A stretch of DNA of 64,000 nt from UBA6107 sp964459385 (GTDB taxonomy: Bacteria; Chloroflexota; Anaerolineae; Anaerolineales; Anaerolineaceae), in the NCBI GenBank assembly GCA_964459385.1, contig CAYWLG010000003.1, forward strand, positions 1-64,000, in the 5' to 3' direction. Below are positions 1-8,318 of the stretch, piece after piece. The notes below the pieces were generated by a model. The model saw only the letters and a list, made by a program, of their open reading frames with translations, made no database searches and was not told the DNA's origin. How positions within the stretch are numbered: the stretch's first letter is position 1; each line of letters begins with the position of its first letter. Both the position numbers and the translations under genes were made by a program.

Positions 1-82
1 ACTCAGTCCTTCCAAATTACTTAACTTTTGTCCAACTAATGGGGTGCATTACACAAATATGAAGGTTTTTTTAAGGTCAAGT

Positions 83-421
83 TTAGTAGCGGTTGTTGGA
101 TCCGCCGCTGCGTTTGTGGCCGCCGCCCCGGTTGTTGTTGAATGAGCGGCCGCCGCCATAAGCGGGGCGATCTTCGCGCGGCCTGGCAGCATTAACGGTC
201 AAAGGACGGCCGTTAAACTCTTTGGCATTGAAAGTGCTGATCGCCTTTTCAGCTTCAGCTTGCGTGCTCATGGTAACAAATGCAAAGCCTTTCAGCTCAT
301 GGGTGTCACGATCTCTGATCATATCAATGGCCGAAACGGTTCCAGCTTCTGTGAACAATGTACGAATTTGTTCTTCGGTTGTGTCGAAGGAAAGATTTCC
401 AACATACAGTTTTACTTCCAA
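83..421 (-). CDS. single-RRM glycine-rich RNA-binding protein
   Basis: A 112-residue protein with one RNA-recognition motif over residues 4-80: RNP2-like LYVGNL (5-10) and RNP1-like KGFAFVTM (44-51). A Gly/Arg/Asn-rich tail follows. This is the usual size of bacterial (cyanobacterial-type) Rbp proteins, which bind RNA in the cytoplasm and are often cold-responsive; that role is inferred from the family. The start is TTG (421-419) with AGAGGAA just upstream; the same frame runs into a stop shortly before, so no upstream ATG is possible. The gene is divergent from recQ. Its leader carries a terminator-like hairpin, so premature termination may regulate it. Confidence 0.9.
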   Translation of the reverse strand: MEVKLYVGNLSFDTTEEQIRTLFTEAGTVSAIDMIRDRDTHELKGFAFVTMSTQAEAEKAISTFNAKEFNGRPLTVNAARPREDRPAYGGGRSFNNNRGGGHKRSGGSNNRY

Positions 422-455
422 GGGATTCCTCTGCTTTCAAAAGTACTGAATGGTT

Positions 456-491
456 AAAAAAAGAACCTCCATCGTTACAAAGGGATGGAGG
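456..491 (-). terminator. terminator-like hairpin in the leader of the RRM gene
   Basis: Arms CCTCCATC (466-473) and GATGGAGG (484-491) pair perfectly over 8 bp around a 10-base loop. Read on the minus strand the stem is followed by TTCTTTTTTT. It lies 45 bases upstream of the RRM start codon. The next gene upstream, recQ, is divergent, so no minus-strand gene needs this terminator; a transcriptional attenuator is the simplest reading. Confidence 0.6.
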
Positions 492-565
492 CGCATAAAT
501 ACCCATTCAATTTATAAGATGAGTGCAGTATACCACGGGTTTCGTCCGCTTTGTGGATTCACGGC

Positions 566-571
566 TATAAT
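566..571 (+). promoter_or_regulatory. -10 box TATAAT six bases before the recQ ATG
   Basis: TATAAT ends 6 bases before the ATG at 578, so transcription would begin at or next to the start codon and give a leaderless mRNA. No Shine-Dalgarno sequence precedes the ATG. No good -35 hexamer is visible at 17 bp spacing. Confidence 0.45.
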
Positions 572-577
572 CGTGCC

Positions 578-2524
578 ATGCCCAACGCCGCCTCCATTCT
601 CAAAGATACCTTTGGCTACGACACTTTTCGCCCCTTGCAGCAAGAGGTGATCGAAAACGTGCTGGCCCATCACGACACCCTGGCGGTGATGCCCACCGGC
701 GGCGGCAAATCGCTCTGCTATCAGATTCCGGCGCTGCTTTTGGACGGGCTGACCGTGGTGATTTCGCCGCTGATCGCCCTGATGAAAGATCAGGTAGAGC
801 AAATGCAGGCAGCCGGGGTGCCTGCCCTGTTTTTGAACAGCACCCTGAGCCCAAAGGCTTACCGCGAGAACATGGAGGCCGTCAGCCAGGGAGAGGTCAA
901 ACTGCTTTACCTGGCCCCGGAAACCCTGCTCACCCTGCGCATTTTTACCCTGCTCGATGCGATCAACGTCTCACTCTTCGTCATTGACGAAGCCCACTGC
1001 ATTTCAGAATGGGGGCACGATTTTCGCCCCGAATACCGCCAGCTCACCGAAGCCCGCCGGCGCTACCCCAACGCCACCTGCCTGGCCCTGACGGCCACCG
1101 CCACACCGCGGGTGCGCGCCGACATCCGCACCTCGCTGGGGTTCAGCAACACGGACGAATTCGTGGCCAGTTTCAACCGTGAAAACCTCTTTATCGAGGT
1201 GCAGGAAAAGAGCGACGACTTGCAGCAGACCCTGCGCTTTGTGCGTCGCTTCAAAGATCAATCGGGCATCATTTACTGCTTTTCGCGCAAACAGGTGGAT
1301 GAATTGAGCGCTGCTCTGGTGCGGCATGGCTATTCGGCTCGCCCCTACCACGCCGGTCTGGCAGATGAAGAACGCCACCGTAACCAGGAGGCGTTCATCC
1401 GCGACGATGTGCAGATCATCGTGGCCACCATCGCCTTTGGCATGGGCATCAACAAACCCAACGTGCGCTTTGTGCTGCATCACGACTTGCCCAAGAGCAT
1501 CGAAGGCTATTATCAAGAGATCGGGCGTGCCGGCCGGGACGGGCTGCCTTCGAGCTGTCTGCTTCTCTTTAACTATGGCGATATTTCCAAACTGCGCTAT
1601 TTCATTCAGGATAAAAGCGGTCAGGAGCGTGAGGTGGCCGAAAGGCAGTTGAACGCGATGGTGGACTATGCCGAAGAAACTTTGCTGTGCCGCCGCCAAC
1701 CGCTGCTGCGTTATTTTGGCGAGATCCCTGCTTTTCAAAAATGCAACCGCTGCGACAACTGCCTGCAAACCAGTTCCTCTTATCGAGGTTCGGCCATGCA
1801 CTGGCAAGAAGAAGAGAAAAATGAAAGCCGCCGGGCCGGGCAAGAAACTGCCCCGCGTTCGTTCAGAAAAAGCACGCCTGCCCCCGCCAAACCAGAGCGA
1901 CCGGTGATGAAAGATGTCACCATTCCGGCGCAGAAGTTTCTCTCCTGCATCAAGCGCACCGGGGAGCGTTTTCCGGCCAAATATGTGATCGATGTACTGC
2001 TGGGGGAGAAAACGCCGGAGATCCTCAAGTATGGCCACGACCAGCTTTCCACCTTTGGCATCGGGCGCGAACTGCCCCTGATGCAGTGGATGACCCTCTC
2101 ACGGCAACTGGGAGAACTGAAGCTCTATCAGCGTGACGAAGCGACCCTGGGCTTGAGCCTGACCGAGCGCGCGCTCGTTCTGCTGCGCCAGCGCACGCCC
2201 ATCTATCTCTCTGAGGCCGCCATCCAAAAACCAGCCCCGAAAGCCGTCGCCTCTGACGACGAAGACTACAACAAAGCCCTTTTCGCCCTGCTGCGCCAAA
2301 AACGCAAGCAACTGGCCGACGCAGAGGATGTGCCGCCTTACGTGATCTTCTCGGATAAGTCGCTCATCGAGATGAGCCGTTACTATCCGCAAAGCGCAGC
2401 CGCGCTGGCTGAGATCAGCGGCGTGGGCAAGGTGAAGCTGGCCCGCTATGGGCAGGAATTTCTAAACATTCTGCGCCCCTACTGCCAAAAGCATAAGTTG
2501 AAAGAACGAAGAAAACAGCTTTAG
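578..2524 (+). CDS. recQ: ATP-dependent DNA helicase RecQ
   Basis: A 648-residue superfamily 2 DNA helicase that unwinds DNA 3'-5' in recombination and fork repair. Helicase motif I (PTGGGKSLCYQ, about residues 40-50), the DEAH box with the following HCISEWGHDFR (about 135-150), and motif VI QEIGRAGRDG are all present. A zinc-binding RQC region has Cys residues in LCRR and KCNRCDNC (about 371-396). A C-terminal HRDC-like segment covers about 560-635. Length fits bacterial RecQ. ATG 578 is preferred over the TTG at 551 because the RecQ-like sequence begins there and TATAAT would overlap the longer version. No clear terminator follows; the downstream DNA turns abruptly AT-rich. Confidence 0.96.
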   Translation: MPNAASILKDTFGYDTFRPLQQEVIENVLAHHDTLAVMPTGGGKSLCYQIPALLLDGLTVVISPLIALMKDQVEQMQAAGVPALFLNSTLSPKAYRENMEAVSQGEVKLLYLAPETLLTLRIFTLLDAINVSLFVIDEAHCISEWGHDFRPEYRQLTEARRRYPNATCLALTATATPRVRADIRTSLGFSNTDEFVASFNRENLFIEVQEKSDDLQQTLRFVRRFKDQSGIIYCFSRKQVDELSAALVRHGYSARPYHAGLADEERHRNQEAFIRDDVQIIVATIAFGMGINKPNVRFVLHHDLPKSIEGYYQEIGRAGRDGLPSSCLLLFNYGDISKLRYFIQDKSGQEREVAERQLNAMVDYAEETLLCRRQPLLRYFGEIPAFQKCNRCDNCLQTSSSYRGSAMHWQEEEKNESRRAGQETAPRSFRKSTPAPAKPERPVMKDVTIPAQKFLSCIKRTGERFPAKYVIDVLLGEKTPEILKYGHDQLSTFGIGRELPLMQWMTLSRQLGELKLYQRDEATLGLSLTERALVLLRQRTPIYLSEAAIQKPAPKAVASDDEDYNKALFALLRQKRKQLADAEDVPPYVIFSDKSLIEMSRYYPQSAAALAEISGVGKVKLARYGQEFLNILRPYCQKHKLKERRKQL

Positions 2525-3139
2525 GCCGGATTCCACGTTACCTAATCAATGAAAAGGAAGGATTAAAGAAAAACTTCACTTTTGGTGTAAAAATAGCATT
2601 TACAAGCCAACATTGGATTATTTTTCCACTAAAATTACGACTCTTAACTCACTTTGGATGAATTTTGGGGGTTGAGGCTAAAGTCAAATTTTCACTAAAA
2701 AGTGAATCAGATATTTTTTGGTGGAGATATCCTCAAACCATTATTTATATTTAAAAACGGCCGAGAAAAGCCGTTTCCAATGGCTGAATTTGTGAAAAAG
2801 ATCGCCAAAAATGATATGAAATGGAGAAACGATGCAAGATTAAGTGTGTTCAACCTCAGCCGCCATCTTTCTGAGGTGAAAATGTTGGTAAAATCTATCC
2901 ACGTGGAATATGGGTAATATTCATTTCAAATGCTTGATTTTATAAAAAATTGCTAGAAATAATTCAAAAACAAAGAAATATGCTAAAATTATATAGGTTC
3001 AGATTTATCCTTTGCCTTTGTGAGGCAAATTGTTGATAAAAAATTTCAGCTATGGATATCTGAATCAATTAAACACTTACGGGAGGAAAAATATTTTTGG
3101 ATTCACAATGCTTTTAATAAAAAAAATTGGGAGGGAAAA
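2525..3139. other. AT-rich intergenic stretch without a convincing gene
   Basis: About 615 bases with much lower GC than recQ. It holds two short hairpins (TTCACT/AGTGAA near 2690-2706, and AAACGGC 2755-2761 with GCCGTTT 2770-2776), neither followed by a T tract. A 71-codon GTG-initiated frame at 2702-2917 has no family resemblance and no good ribosome-binding site. No RNA gene is recognised. Confidence 0.5.
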
Positions 3140-3538
3140 ATGGAAGAAACTGTGTTTTTAAATGAAAAGTCAGTAACAATTACAAACACTCGCGCTGTAT
3201 TCAATGGAAAAACTTATGCGATCTCAAACATTGCAAAAGTATCGATGGAAAAAGCAAGTTTTCCTCTTATAGGTGTTATCATGCAGGTAGTCTTGTTTGT
3301 TGCCTTCCTTATGTGTGTAGGGATTGGTTTGGGCATTGGATCGGCTTTGTTAATAATTTTTGGGGTTTTTTGTATCATACCCTTTATCATAACCATTATC
3401 AATCCAAATAAAATTTTCACAGTGATGATCGGAACATCTGGCAGTATGTTTGATGAAGAAGTTTTTAGATCAACTGATCAGGAATTTATTAAGAAAATCG
3501 TAGACACAATAAATAACGCGATTGTAAACAGAGGATAA
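3140..3538 (+). CDS. small membrane protein, DUF6232-like
   Basis: A 132-residue protein. The N terminus (VFLNEKSVTITNTRAVFNG, then KTYAISNIAKV) is a short beta-rich segment of the kind I associate with DUF6232. Two hydrophobic helices follow at about residues 45-90 (FPLIGVIMQVVLFVAFLMCV and SALLIIFGVFCIIPFIITII), then a soluble tail. The ATG at 3140 has GGGAGGG five bases upstream; the longer GTG-initiated frame from 3020 has no such signal. Codon use is AT-rich, unlike recQ, which suggests acquisition by transfer. Function is unknown. Confidence 0.7.
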   Translation: MEETVFLNEKSVTITNTRAVFNGKTYAISNIAKVSMEKASFPLIGVIMQVVLFVAFLMCVGIGLGIGSALLIIFGVFCIIPFIITIINPNKIFTVMIGTSGSMFDEEVFRSTDQEFIKKIVDTINNAIVNRG

Positions 3539-3582
3539 AAACTTCAATAACCTGAACTAACCCTTTAAAGTAAACATCTATG

Positions 3583-3624
3583 AAAAGGACCCCCTGTGTG
3601 AAAACAAAGCAGGAGGTTCTTTTA
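3583..3624 (+). terminator. imperfect Rho-independent terminator
   Basis: AAAAGGACCCCCTG (3583-3596) pairs with CAGGAGGTTCTTTT (about 3610-3624) with one wobble and one mismatch, and ends in a T-rich right arm. It lies about 45 bases after the stop of the DUF6232-like gene. Confidence 0.45.
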
Positions 3625-4222
3625 CATCTAGGGGGGAAAGAGATTATTAATATGTAGTAAAGTTTAATTGAAAGGATGCAGATGCAGGTTCTTCGTCCCG
3701 CATCCTCTTTGTCTTTTGAGTAAATTACTTTCGTACCGTAATATTCACACCACCTTTGATGACATGAGCCGATAATCGTGCGCCCACAGGGCTTTTCAAA
3801 CATTGCCAGCTTATAGTTGTGTAGTTATCACAGGAAAATTTGATGGATTAAAAGTAACAAACACCTACAAAATAAAAAATGAATGGCAACATAAAGTGAC
3901 ACAACTAAGGATTCTGCTTGCTGACAATGATTTATGTCTAGAGGTTCTTTAAGAAGGGGGCTTGAATTTAAGTAAGTAGATATGAGTAAGTCGTCTTCCA
4001 ATATTTGAAAGGCGATTTTCACTGCACATAAATCGACGACACAAATACTCACTGAAATGGGATTAAGAATAAATAGAAACTGGGTTGAAATAACTTCATC
4101 TTGTTAATAGCCGGTTTCCCTTTGTTTATTCACCTTTATATAATCCTTAAATCTAGTCAACCCTTTTTGTTACATAAATTCATTTACTGGCATTTGAATT
4201 TTTAATTGAACAGAAATTAGGT
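3625..4222. other. AT-rich region without an intact gene
   Basis: About 600 bases with only short, poorly supported frames. A second hairpin, GGATGC (3674-3679) with GCATCC (3700-3705), has A-rich and T-rich flanks and could terminate either strand. Just above it, the minus-strand frame ending at about 3730 reads ARLSAHVIKGGVNITVRK and then stops, but it meets a stop about 40 codons upstream. This may be a gene remnant or chance. Nothing else is recognised. Confidence 0.35.
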
Positions 4223-4930
4223 TTAAGCTCTCTTTTCAAGTTGATGGATCAACCCCGGTAACTGGGCGAAGTTTTCCAGGCTGAAGAAGCCCTCTTGCCC
4301 GGTCGGAACATCGGCCATCTCGTGCAGCCAGGTGGTCTCGTAGGGGATGTAAACGCCGCGCCCGCCCAACTCGAGGATGGGCAAAATATCGGATTTCAGC
4401 GAGTTTCCCACCATGAGCAGGCGATGCGGGTCAATCTGATGGCGCTGCAAGATGGCTTCGTATCCCTGTCGCGATTTGTCGCTGACGATCTCCACCTCTT
4501 GAAAATATGCCTTCAAGCCTGATTTATTGATCTTACGCTCCTGATCGAGCAGGTCACCTTTGGTGATGATCATGAGCGGATACTCAGCCGCCAGCAGCGG
4601 CACGGTCTCGGCCACGCCGGGCAGCAGTTCCACCTCGGCGCTGAGCATGTGCTTGGCGATCTCAATGATGTTCATAAGCTCGCTGCCGGGGATCTGGCCC
4701 TCGGTCAGTTCAATGGCCGTCTCGATCATGGAAAGGGCAAAAGCTTTGATGCCGTAGCCGAAAGGTTCCAGGTTGCGCGACTCGGTGCGAAAAAGGCGTT
4801 CTTCCACCTGAGTTGGGTCATAATAGCGGCTCATGATCTGGCTGAATTGAGCCTGGGCCGCTACATAAAGGCGTTCATTGTGCCAGAGGGTATCGTCGGC
4901 ATCAAAGGCCAGCATTTGAAAACGGGGCAT
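4223..4930 (-). CDS. HAD-superfamily phosphohydrolase
   Basis: A 235-residue haloacid-dehalogenase-fold hydrolase. The nucleophile motif FDADDTLW lies at residues 9-16, with Asp10 the likely nucleophile and Asp12 the general acid. Motif II is MIITKGD, and the motif III/IV region is MVGNSLKSDILPILELGG. The alpha-helical insert after motif I is of the C1-cap type. It probably removes phosphate from a small metabolite; the substrate cannot be read. AAGGA lies 8 bases before the ATG. It is the last gene of a minus-strand cluster with the toroid protein, DMT transporter and DUF1684 genes. Confidence 0.88.
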   Translation of the reverse strand: MPRFQMLAFDADDTLWHNERLYVAAQAQFSQIMSRYYDPTQVEERLFRTESRNLEPFGYGIKAFALSMIETAIELTEGQIPGSELMNIIEIAKHMLSAEVELLPGVAETVPLLAAEYPLMIITKGDLLDQERKINKSGLKAYFQEVEIVSDKSRQGYEAILQRHQIDPHRLLMVGNSLKSDILPILELGGRGVYIPYETTWLHEMADVPTGQEGFFSLENFAQLPGLIHQLEKRA

Positions 4931-4966
4931 GTAGTAATCCTTATTCCAATCAGAGCAAAAATAATC

Positions 4967-5995
4967 TCAGGCCGGGGTCTCGGCCAGATCCTTCAATACA
5001 CGCAGGGCGCGCAGGGTGACCCATTTGCTGGGTTTGCCGCGCGTGCCGAAGTTTGACCAGATCTTGCCGCGGTAGGTATATTCAAGCTTCCAGCGGCCCT
5101 GTTCATCCTGCTTGCTCAGCATCCAGTCCAGAGTTTGCTGCAGGCGCGCATCGCGCCCGTAGCCCAACCCTACCAGTGCTTCGAGCAGTTGCATCAGGTC
5201 GGCGATGTAAAAGACCGGGAAACCGGGCAGCCACCAGTCGCGGTTTGGCTTTTGCGAATCGGAGGGGATCGGGTAAGCCGCCGTCATGGGTTCGACGCCA
5301 AGCAGAAAATCTGCCCCCATCTGAATGGCCTGCCGGATGAGCGGGGTGCGTTTTGGCAGCGGCCAGTTGGCGAAGGCGCGCATGATCTTGACGGCTCCCC
5401 AGGCACAGGATTGACCTTCATTGGCACCGCAGGCAAAATTGGGGCCGCACTTGTAGGCATAATAACGGTTTTCCTGCGTCTTGTCGTTTTGCGGGGCAAT
5501 CCCCTCCCCAGTGACGCTGCGCGCCATCCATTCGTAGGCCTGCTCGATGCGTTCATCCTCACAGCCCATCTCGGTCAGTGCCCACAGCATATTGCCCTGC
5601 AGACAATCGATCGTGCCGCCGGGCGCGCCGTTGTAGGCGATGCTGCCAAACTTCGTGAAGGCGTGATCCATGTAATAGGCACAGCCCTGGGCGATGCGCG
5701 GGTCGTCCGCCGCGGCAAAACCCATCTGCGCCAGAGTGATGAGCGACCACACCCCGGCATAATACTTGGGGCTGTATCCGCCGCCTGCCTTGGCCCAGAA
5801 CCCTGCCGGGTCCATCGCATCGAGAATGGCCTTTGCCGGCTCAGATTCAAGCGCTGCCTGGCGGGCCAGGGTCAGCTCGGAGTCCTGCGGGCGGGGCTGA
5901 ACGAGGTATTTCAGCGCCTGATAGCGGGCGGCCGGTTCGTCAGGTTCCAGCAGCCAGGCAAGGGAATCCCCCTTCAGGGATGATTGTCCGTTCAT
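4967..5995 (-). CDS. alpha/alpha-toroid protein (prenyltransferase/squalene-cyclase-like repeats)
   Basis: A 342-residue protein made of helical repeats with Trp/Gly/Tyr-rich turns (GFWAKAGGGYSPKYYAGVWS; SKQDEQGRWKLEYTY), resembling the alpha6/alpha6 toroid of terpene cyclases and protein prenyltransferases. Two Cys-rich turns (KCGPNFACGANEGQSC) could bind metal. No DxDD-type cyclase acid motif is seen, so catalysis is not supported. Related proteins are sometimes labelled as nitrogen-fixation proteins, but nothing here supports that. The ATG at 5995 has GGAGG five bases upstream and is preferred to the GTG at 6001. Confidence 0.7.
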   Translation of the reverse strand: MNGQSSLKGDSLAWLLEPDEPAARYQALKYLVQPRPQDSELTLARQAALESEPAKAILDAMDPAGFWAKAGGGYSPKYYAGVWSLITLAQMGFAAADDPRIAQGCAYYMDHAFTKFGSIAYNGAPGGTIDCLQGNMLWALTEMGCEDERIEQAYEWMARSVTGEGIAPQNDKTQENRYYAYKCGPNFACGANEGQSCAWGAVKIMRAFANWPLPKRTPLIRQAIQMGADFLLGVEPMTAAYPIPSDSQKPNRDWWLPGFPVFYIADLMQLLEALVGLGYGRDARLQQTLDWMLSKQDEQGRWKLEYTYRGKIWSNFGTRGKPSKWVTLRALRVLKDLAETPA

Positions 5996-6025
5996 TTTCA
6001 CCTCCCCACGAAAGAAAAGGAAAGA

Positions 6026-6874
6026 TCAGAGCGTGATCAGCACGATGGCCGCCAAACAGGCAGCAATGCCCAGCCACTGCCGGGCAGAAATGTTCTCTTT
6101 AAGTATAACGCGGGCCAACAGGATGGTCACCGCCGGGTAAAGCGATGAAAGCACCACCGCCGTGTCGAGCCGGGCAAACTGCTTGGCCAGCAAAAAGAGC
6201 ACATTGCCGCCGGCATCGAGAAAACCTGCCAGTACGGCAACGGGGTGAATCTTGGGGGAAGGGAAGGCCTGTCTGGTGCGGGTCAGAATGAGCATGCCGG
6301 CCAGGAACATGGCGCCGCGAGCCAGCACCAGCGGGGTAAACACCTTGCCGTCTTCCACCTGGGCGATGCAGATGAAAAATCCGCCAAAGGCCAGACCAGA
6401 GAGCACAGCCAGCCAGAAAGCCTTGTTGGCCTGAATATTTTCGCGGCCGGCACTGGAAGAGACCAGCCAGATGCCCAGAATGGCCAGGCCGAAGCCGACA
6501 ATTTTGAGCGCAGTAGGAGCCCCCTGAGTGAAAAAAGTAAAGACCACCGGGAAGACTGCCCCCAGCACCGCCGAGGTGGGAGCCGCAATGGCCGAGTTCC
6601 CTAATGAAAGAGCCCGATAAAGTGAAGAGATGCCCACCGAACCGGCCAACCCTGCCAGCAGCGAAAAGAGCACACCGCGCAGCGACGGAAAACTCTCCCG
6701 CCAAATGAAGGACGCCAACAGCAGCACCAGCGCGCCAGAAAGCGCAGAAAGGGCCAGCACCTGATAAGAGGTGGCCTTGCGCGCAGAATAACCGCCGCTG
6801 AAGTCGCCGCTGCCCCAAAAGGCAGCCGCGGCCAGAGCAAAAAAGGTACTGAGCGCTTCGGGTGGAAAGATCAT
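6026..6874 (-). CDS. DMT-superfamily (EamA) transporter
   Basis: A 282-residue integral membrane protein with about ten hydrophobic segments arranged as two EamA-type halves. Typical signatures are SSLYRALSLGNSAIAAPTSA in the first half and ALSLYPAVTILLAR-like sequence (here SSLYPAVTILLARVILKE) in the second, ending in a short hydrophobic tail. The family exports metabolites such as amino acids or nucleobases from the cytoplasm; the substrate is unknown. GGAG precedes the ATG by four bases. It lies 21 bases after the DUF1684 gene and 30 bases before the toroid gene, so co-transcription is likely. Confidence 0.87.
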   Translation of the reverse strand: MIFPPEALSTFFALAAAAFWGSGDFSGGYSARKATSYQVLALSALSGALVLLLASFIWRESFPSLRGVLFSLLAGLAGSVGISSLYRALSLGNSAIAAPTSAVLGAVFPVVFTFFTQGAPTALKIVGFGLAILGIWLVSSSAGRENIQANKAFWLAVLSGLAFGGFFICIAQVEDGKVFTPLVLARGAMFLAGMLILTRTRQAFPSPKIHPVAVLAGFLDAGGNVLFLLAKQFARLDTAVVLSSLYPAVTILLARVILKENISARQWLGIAACLAAIVLITL

Positions 6875-6895
6875 GCTGCTCCGAGTGGGGGGCTA

Positions 6896-7714
6896 TCAGT
6901 CGTGATAGCGCATTTCACCGGCTTTGATGCGCACCGGCAATACGTTTTGTGCCGGGGTGAGCGGGCAGGTGGCAAACGAGGTGTAGGCGCAGGGCCAATT
7001 GACCGCCTGGTTGAAATCAAGCGTTACCTTGCCCTGAACCGGCACAGCGGTCAGCAGATAGCGCCCGCCAGGATAAGTGGTGTCTTTGCGGGTTTCGTCG
7101 CTGAAGTGAAAAAACAATCCGTCTTCGTCTTCCTGTGCGTCGAGGGTGCAATCCACCCCGTTGTAGGTGAAACGTGCCTGGCCGATGAATTCCACTTCCA
7201 ACTCGGTGCCAATGGCGTTGCTGCCTTTTTTGACCAGGGGTGTGGCGTATGGCAAGAAGCTGGCCTCAAACTTGAATTCGGTGTTGACCGGGTAATACTT
7301 CAGGCCGGAGAACTCTTTCAAAGCCTGTGCTTCGCTGTCCCAGACGCGCAGCAAATTTTTCTCTCCGCGCTGGATGACCAGCAGCTGCAGGCTCCCGCAG
7401 GTGATGATGTCAGGCGTCTCGGCATGGTCATTTTGTATGGGGCGTTGAGAGGGAAGTTCCCCGTTAACCCTGAGTGTATCCAGAGCGGGCTTTAAGGTGA
7501 TGGCGGTTTCCTCTACAAAGAAGCTGCCGCAAACGGGCGCGGGCGCTGAGGGGAGCGCGATCGGATTGGCCGAGTCTGACCCAAAGGTGTTTTCGCCGGG
7601 GAGCAGGTCGAAGAGCCCCACCAGAGAGAACCAGTTGCGTTGAGCGGCAAGCAGCCGTTTTTCACGATCCTGCCGCTTGGCCAGAATTTTTTCGATATAG
7701 TGAGATTGATCCAT
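6896..7714 (-). CDS. DUF1684 family protein
   Basis: A 272-residue cytoplasmic protein. The C-terminal signature is characteristic: YPGGRYLL, then LDFNQAVNWPCAYTSFATCP, then LPVRIKAGEM. The N terminus (EKRLLAAQRNWFSLVGLFDL) resembles the usual DUF1684 opening in which a Trp-containing helix is followed by a glycine loop. Biochemical function is not established for the family. This is the first gene of the cluster running down to the HAD hydrolase. AAGGG lies six bases before the ATG. Confidence 0.85.
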   Translation of the reverse strand: MDQSHYIEKILAKRQDREKRLLAAQRNWFSLVGLFDLLPGENTFGSDSANPIALPSAPAPVCGSFFVEETAITLKPALDTLRVNGELPSQRPIQNDHAETPDIITCGSLQLLVIQRGEKNLLRVWDSEAQALKEFSGLKYYPVNTEFKFEASFLPYATPLVKKGSNAIGTELEVEFIGQARFTYNGVDCTLDAQEDEDGLFFHFSDETRKDTTYPGGRYLLTAVPVQGKVTLDFNQAVNWPCAYTSFATCPLTPAQNVLPVRIKAGEMRYHD

Positions 7715-7798
7715 TGAGAGCCCTTCGCGTTTAAAAGTACCTTGATTTTACTCGATAAGGAACGCCAGCGACGCAAAGATCAATTTAAACAGAAAAAA

Positions 7799-7818
7799 GG
7801 CACGGCGAAAACCGTGCC
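7799..7818 (-). terminator. Rho-independent terminator of the 9267-7845 cluster
   Basis: GGCACGG (7799-7805) and CCGTGCC (7812-7818) form a perfect 7-bp stem around a six-base loop; on the minus strand the stem is followed by TTTTTT. It separates the SRPBCC/VOC/reductase cluster from the DUF1684 cluster. Confidence 0.85.
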
Positions 7819-7844
7819 CTGTGGAATACAAAATTTGAATAATT

Positions 7845-8318
7845 CTACAGTTTGGCCTGGATGAGCTTTTCCAGCCGCTCCATTGATTCACGGGCGCCGC
7901 TTTCCATATCGGTGGCGGCCATGCCATCGCGGTCGGCCACCGACTGAAAGACCGACTGTTCAAGCTGCAACGTCTTGCCGTCCTTTTCTTCGAAGGTGAC
8001 AGTGTTGAGCATCACGTGCTCCGGCTCGCCCTCATACTCAAAGGTGTAGATCAGTTTTTCGGGCGCCTTGACCAGGTGATACACCCCATTGAAGGGATGT
8101 TCACCACCATCGGGGGCACGCTGCACCACGCGCCAGCGGCCGCCGGGACGCACCTCCATGATCTCCACTTCGGTGGTCAGGTAAGACGGCCCCCACCACT
8201 GTGGCATCAGCGCCGGGTCGGTGTAAAGCCGGTACACCAGCTCACGCGGAGCGTCAAACTCACAGGAAGAGAGAATCTCCTGTTTACCGGGCTCGATAAA
8301 GAACTTAACTTTGGGCAT
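7845..8318 (-). CDS. SRPBCC (AHSA1-type) protein
   Basis: A 157-residue START-like ligand-binding protein. The opening FDAPRELVYRLYTDPALMPQWWGP is the AHSA1/YndB hallmark, followed by GGRWRVVQRAPDGGEHPFNGVY and a C-terminal amphipathic helix (about residues 125-155). These proteins bind a hydrophobic small molecule or act with Hsp90; the ligand is unknown. The start codon lies inside the 3' end of the VOC gene (14-base overlap), which indicates translational coupling. Confidence 0.88.
   Translation of the reverse strand: MPKVKFFIEPGKQEILSSCEFDAPRELVYRLYTDPALMPQWWGPSYLTTEVEIMEVRPGGRWRVVQRAPDGGEHPFNGVYHLVKAPEKLIYTFEYEGEPEHVMLNTVTFEEKDGKTLQLEQSVFQSVADRDGMAATDMESGARESMERLEKLIQAKL

Noticed and set aside
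1004..2038. 344-codon frame antisense to recQ
   Set aside because: It is a shadow of a GC-rich gene; the RecQ motifs are clear on the plus strand.
2755..2776. AAACGGC/GCCGTTT hairpin as a recQ terminator
   Set aside because: It lies over 200 bases after the stop and has no T tract.
2702..2917. 71-codon GTG-initiated plus-strand frame
   Set aside because: No ribosome-binding site, no recognisable motif and AT-rich chance composition; not listed as a gene.
3489..3803. 104-codon minus-strand frame
   Set aside because: It overlaps the end of the DUF6232-like gene and the hairpin region and has Cys/Ile-rich, non-protein-like composition.
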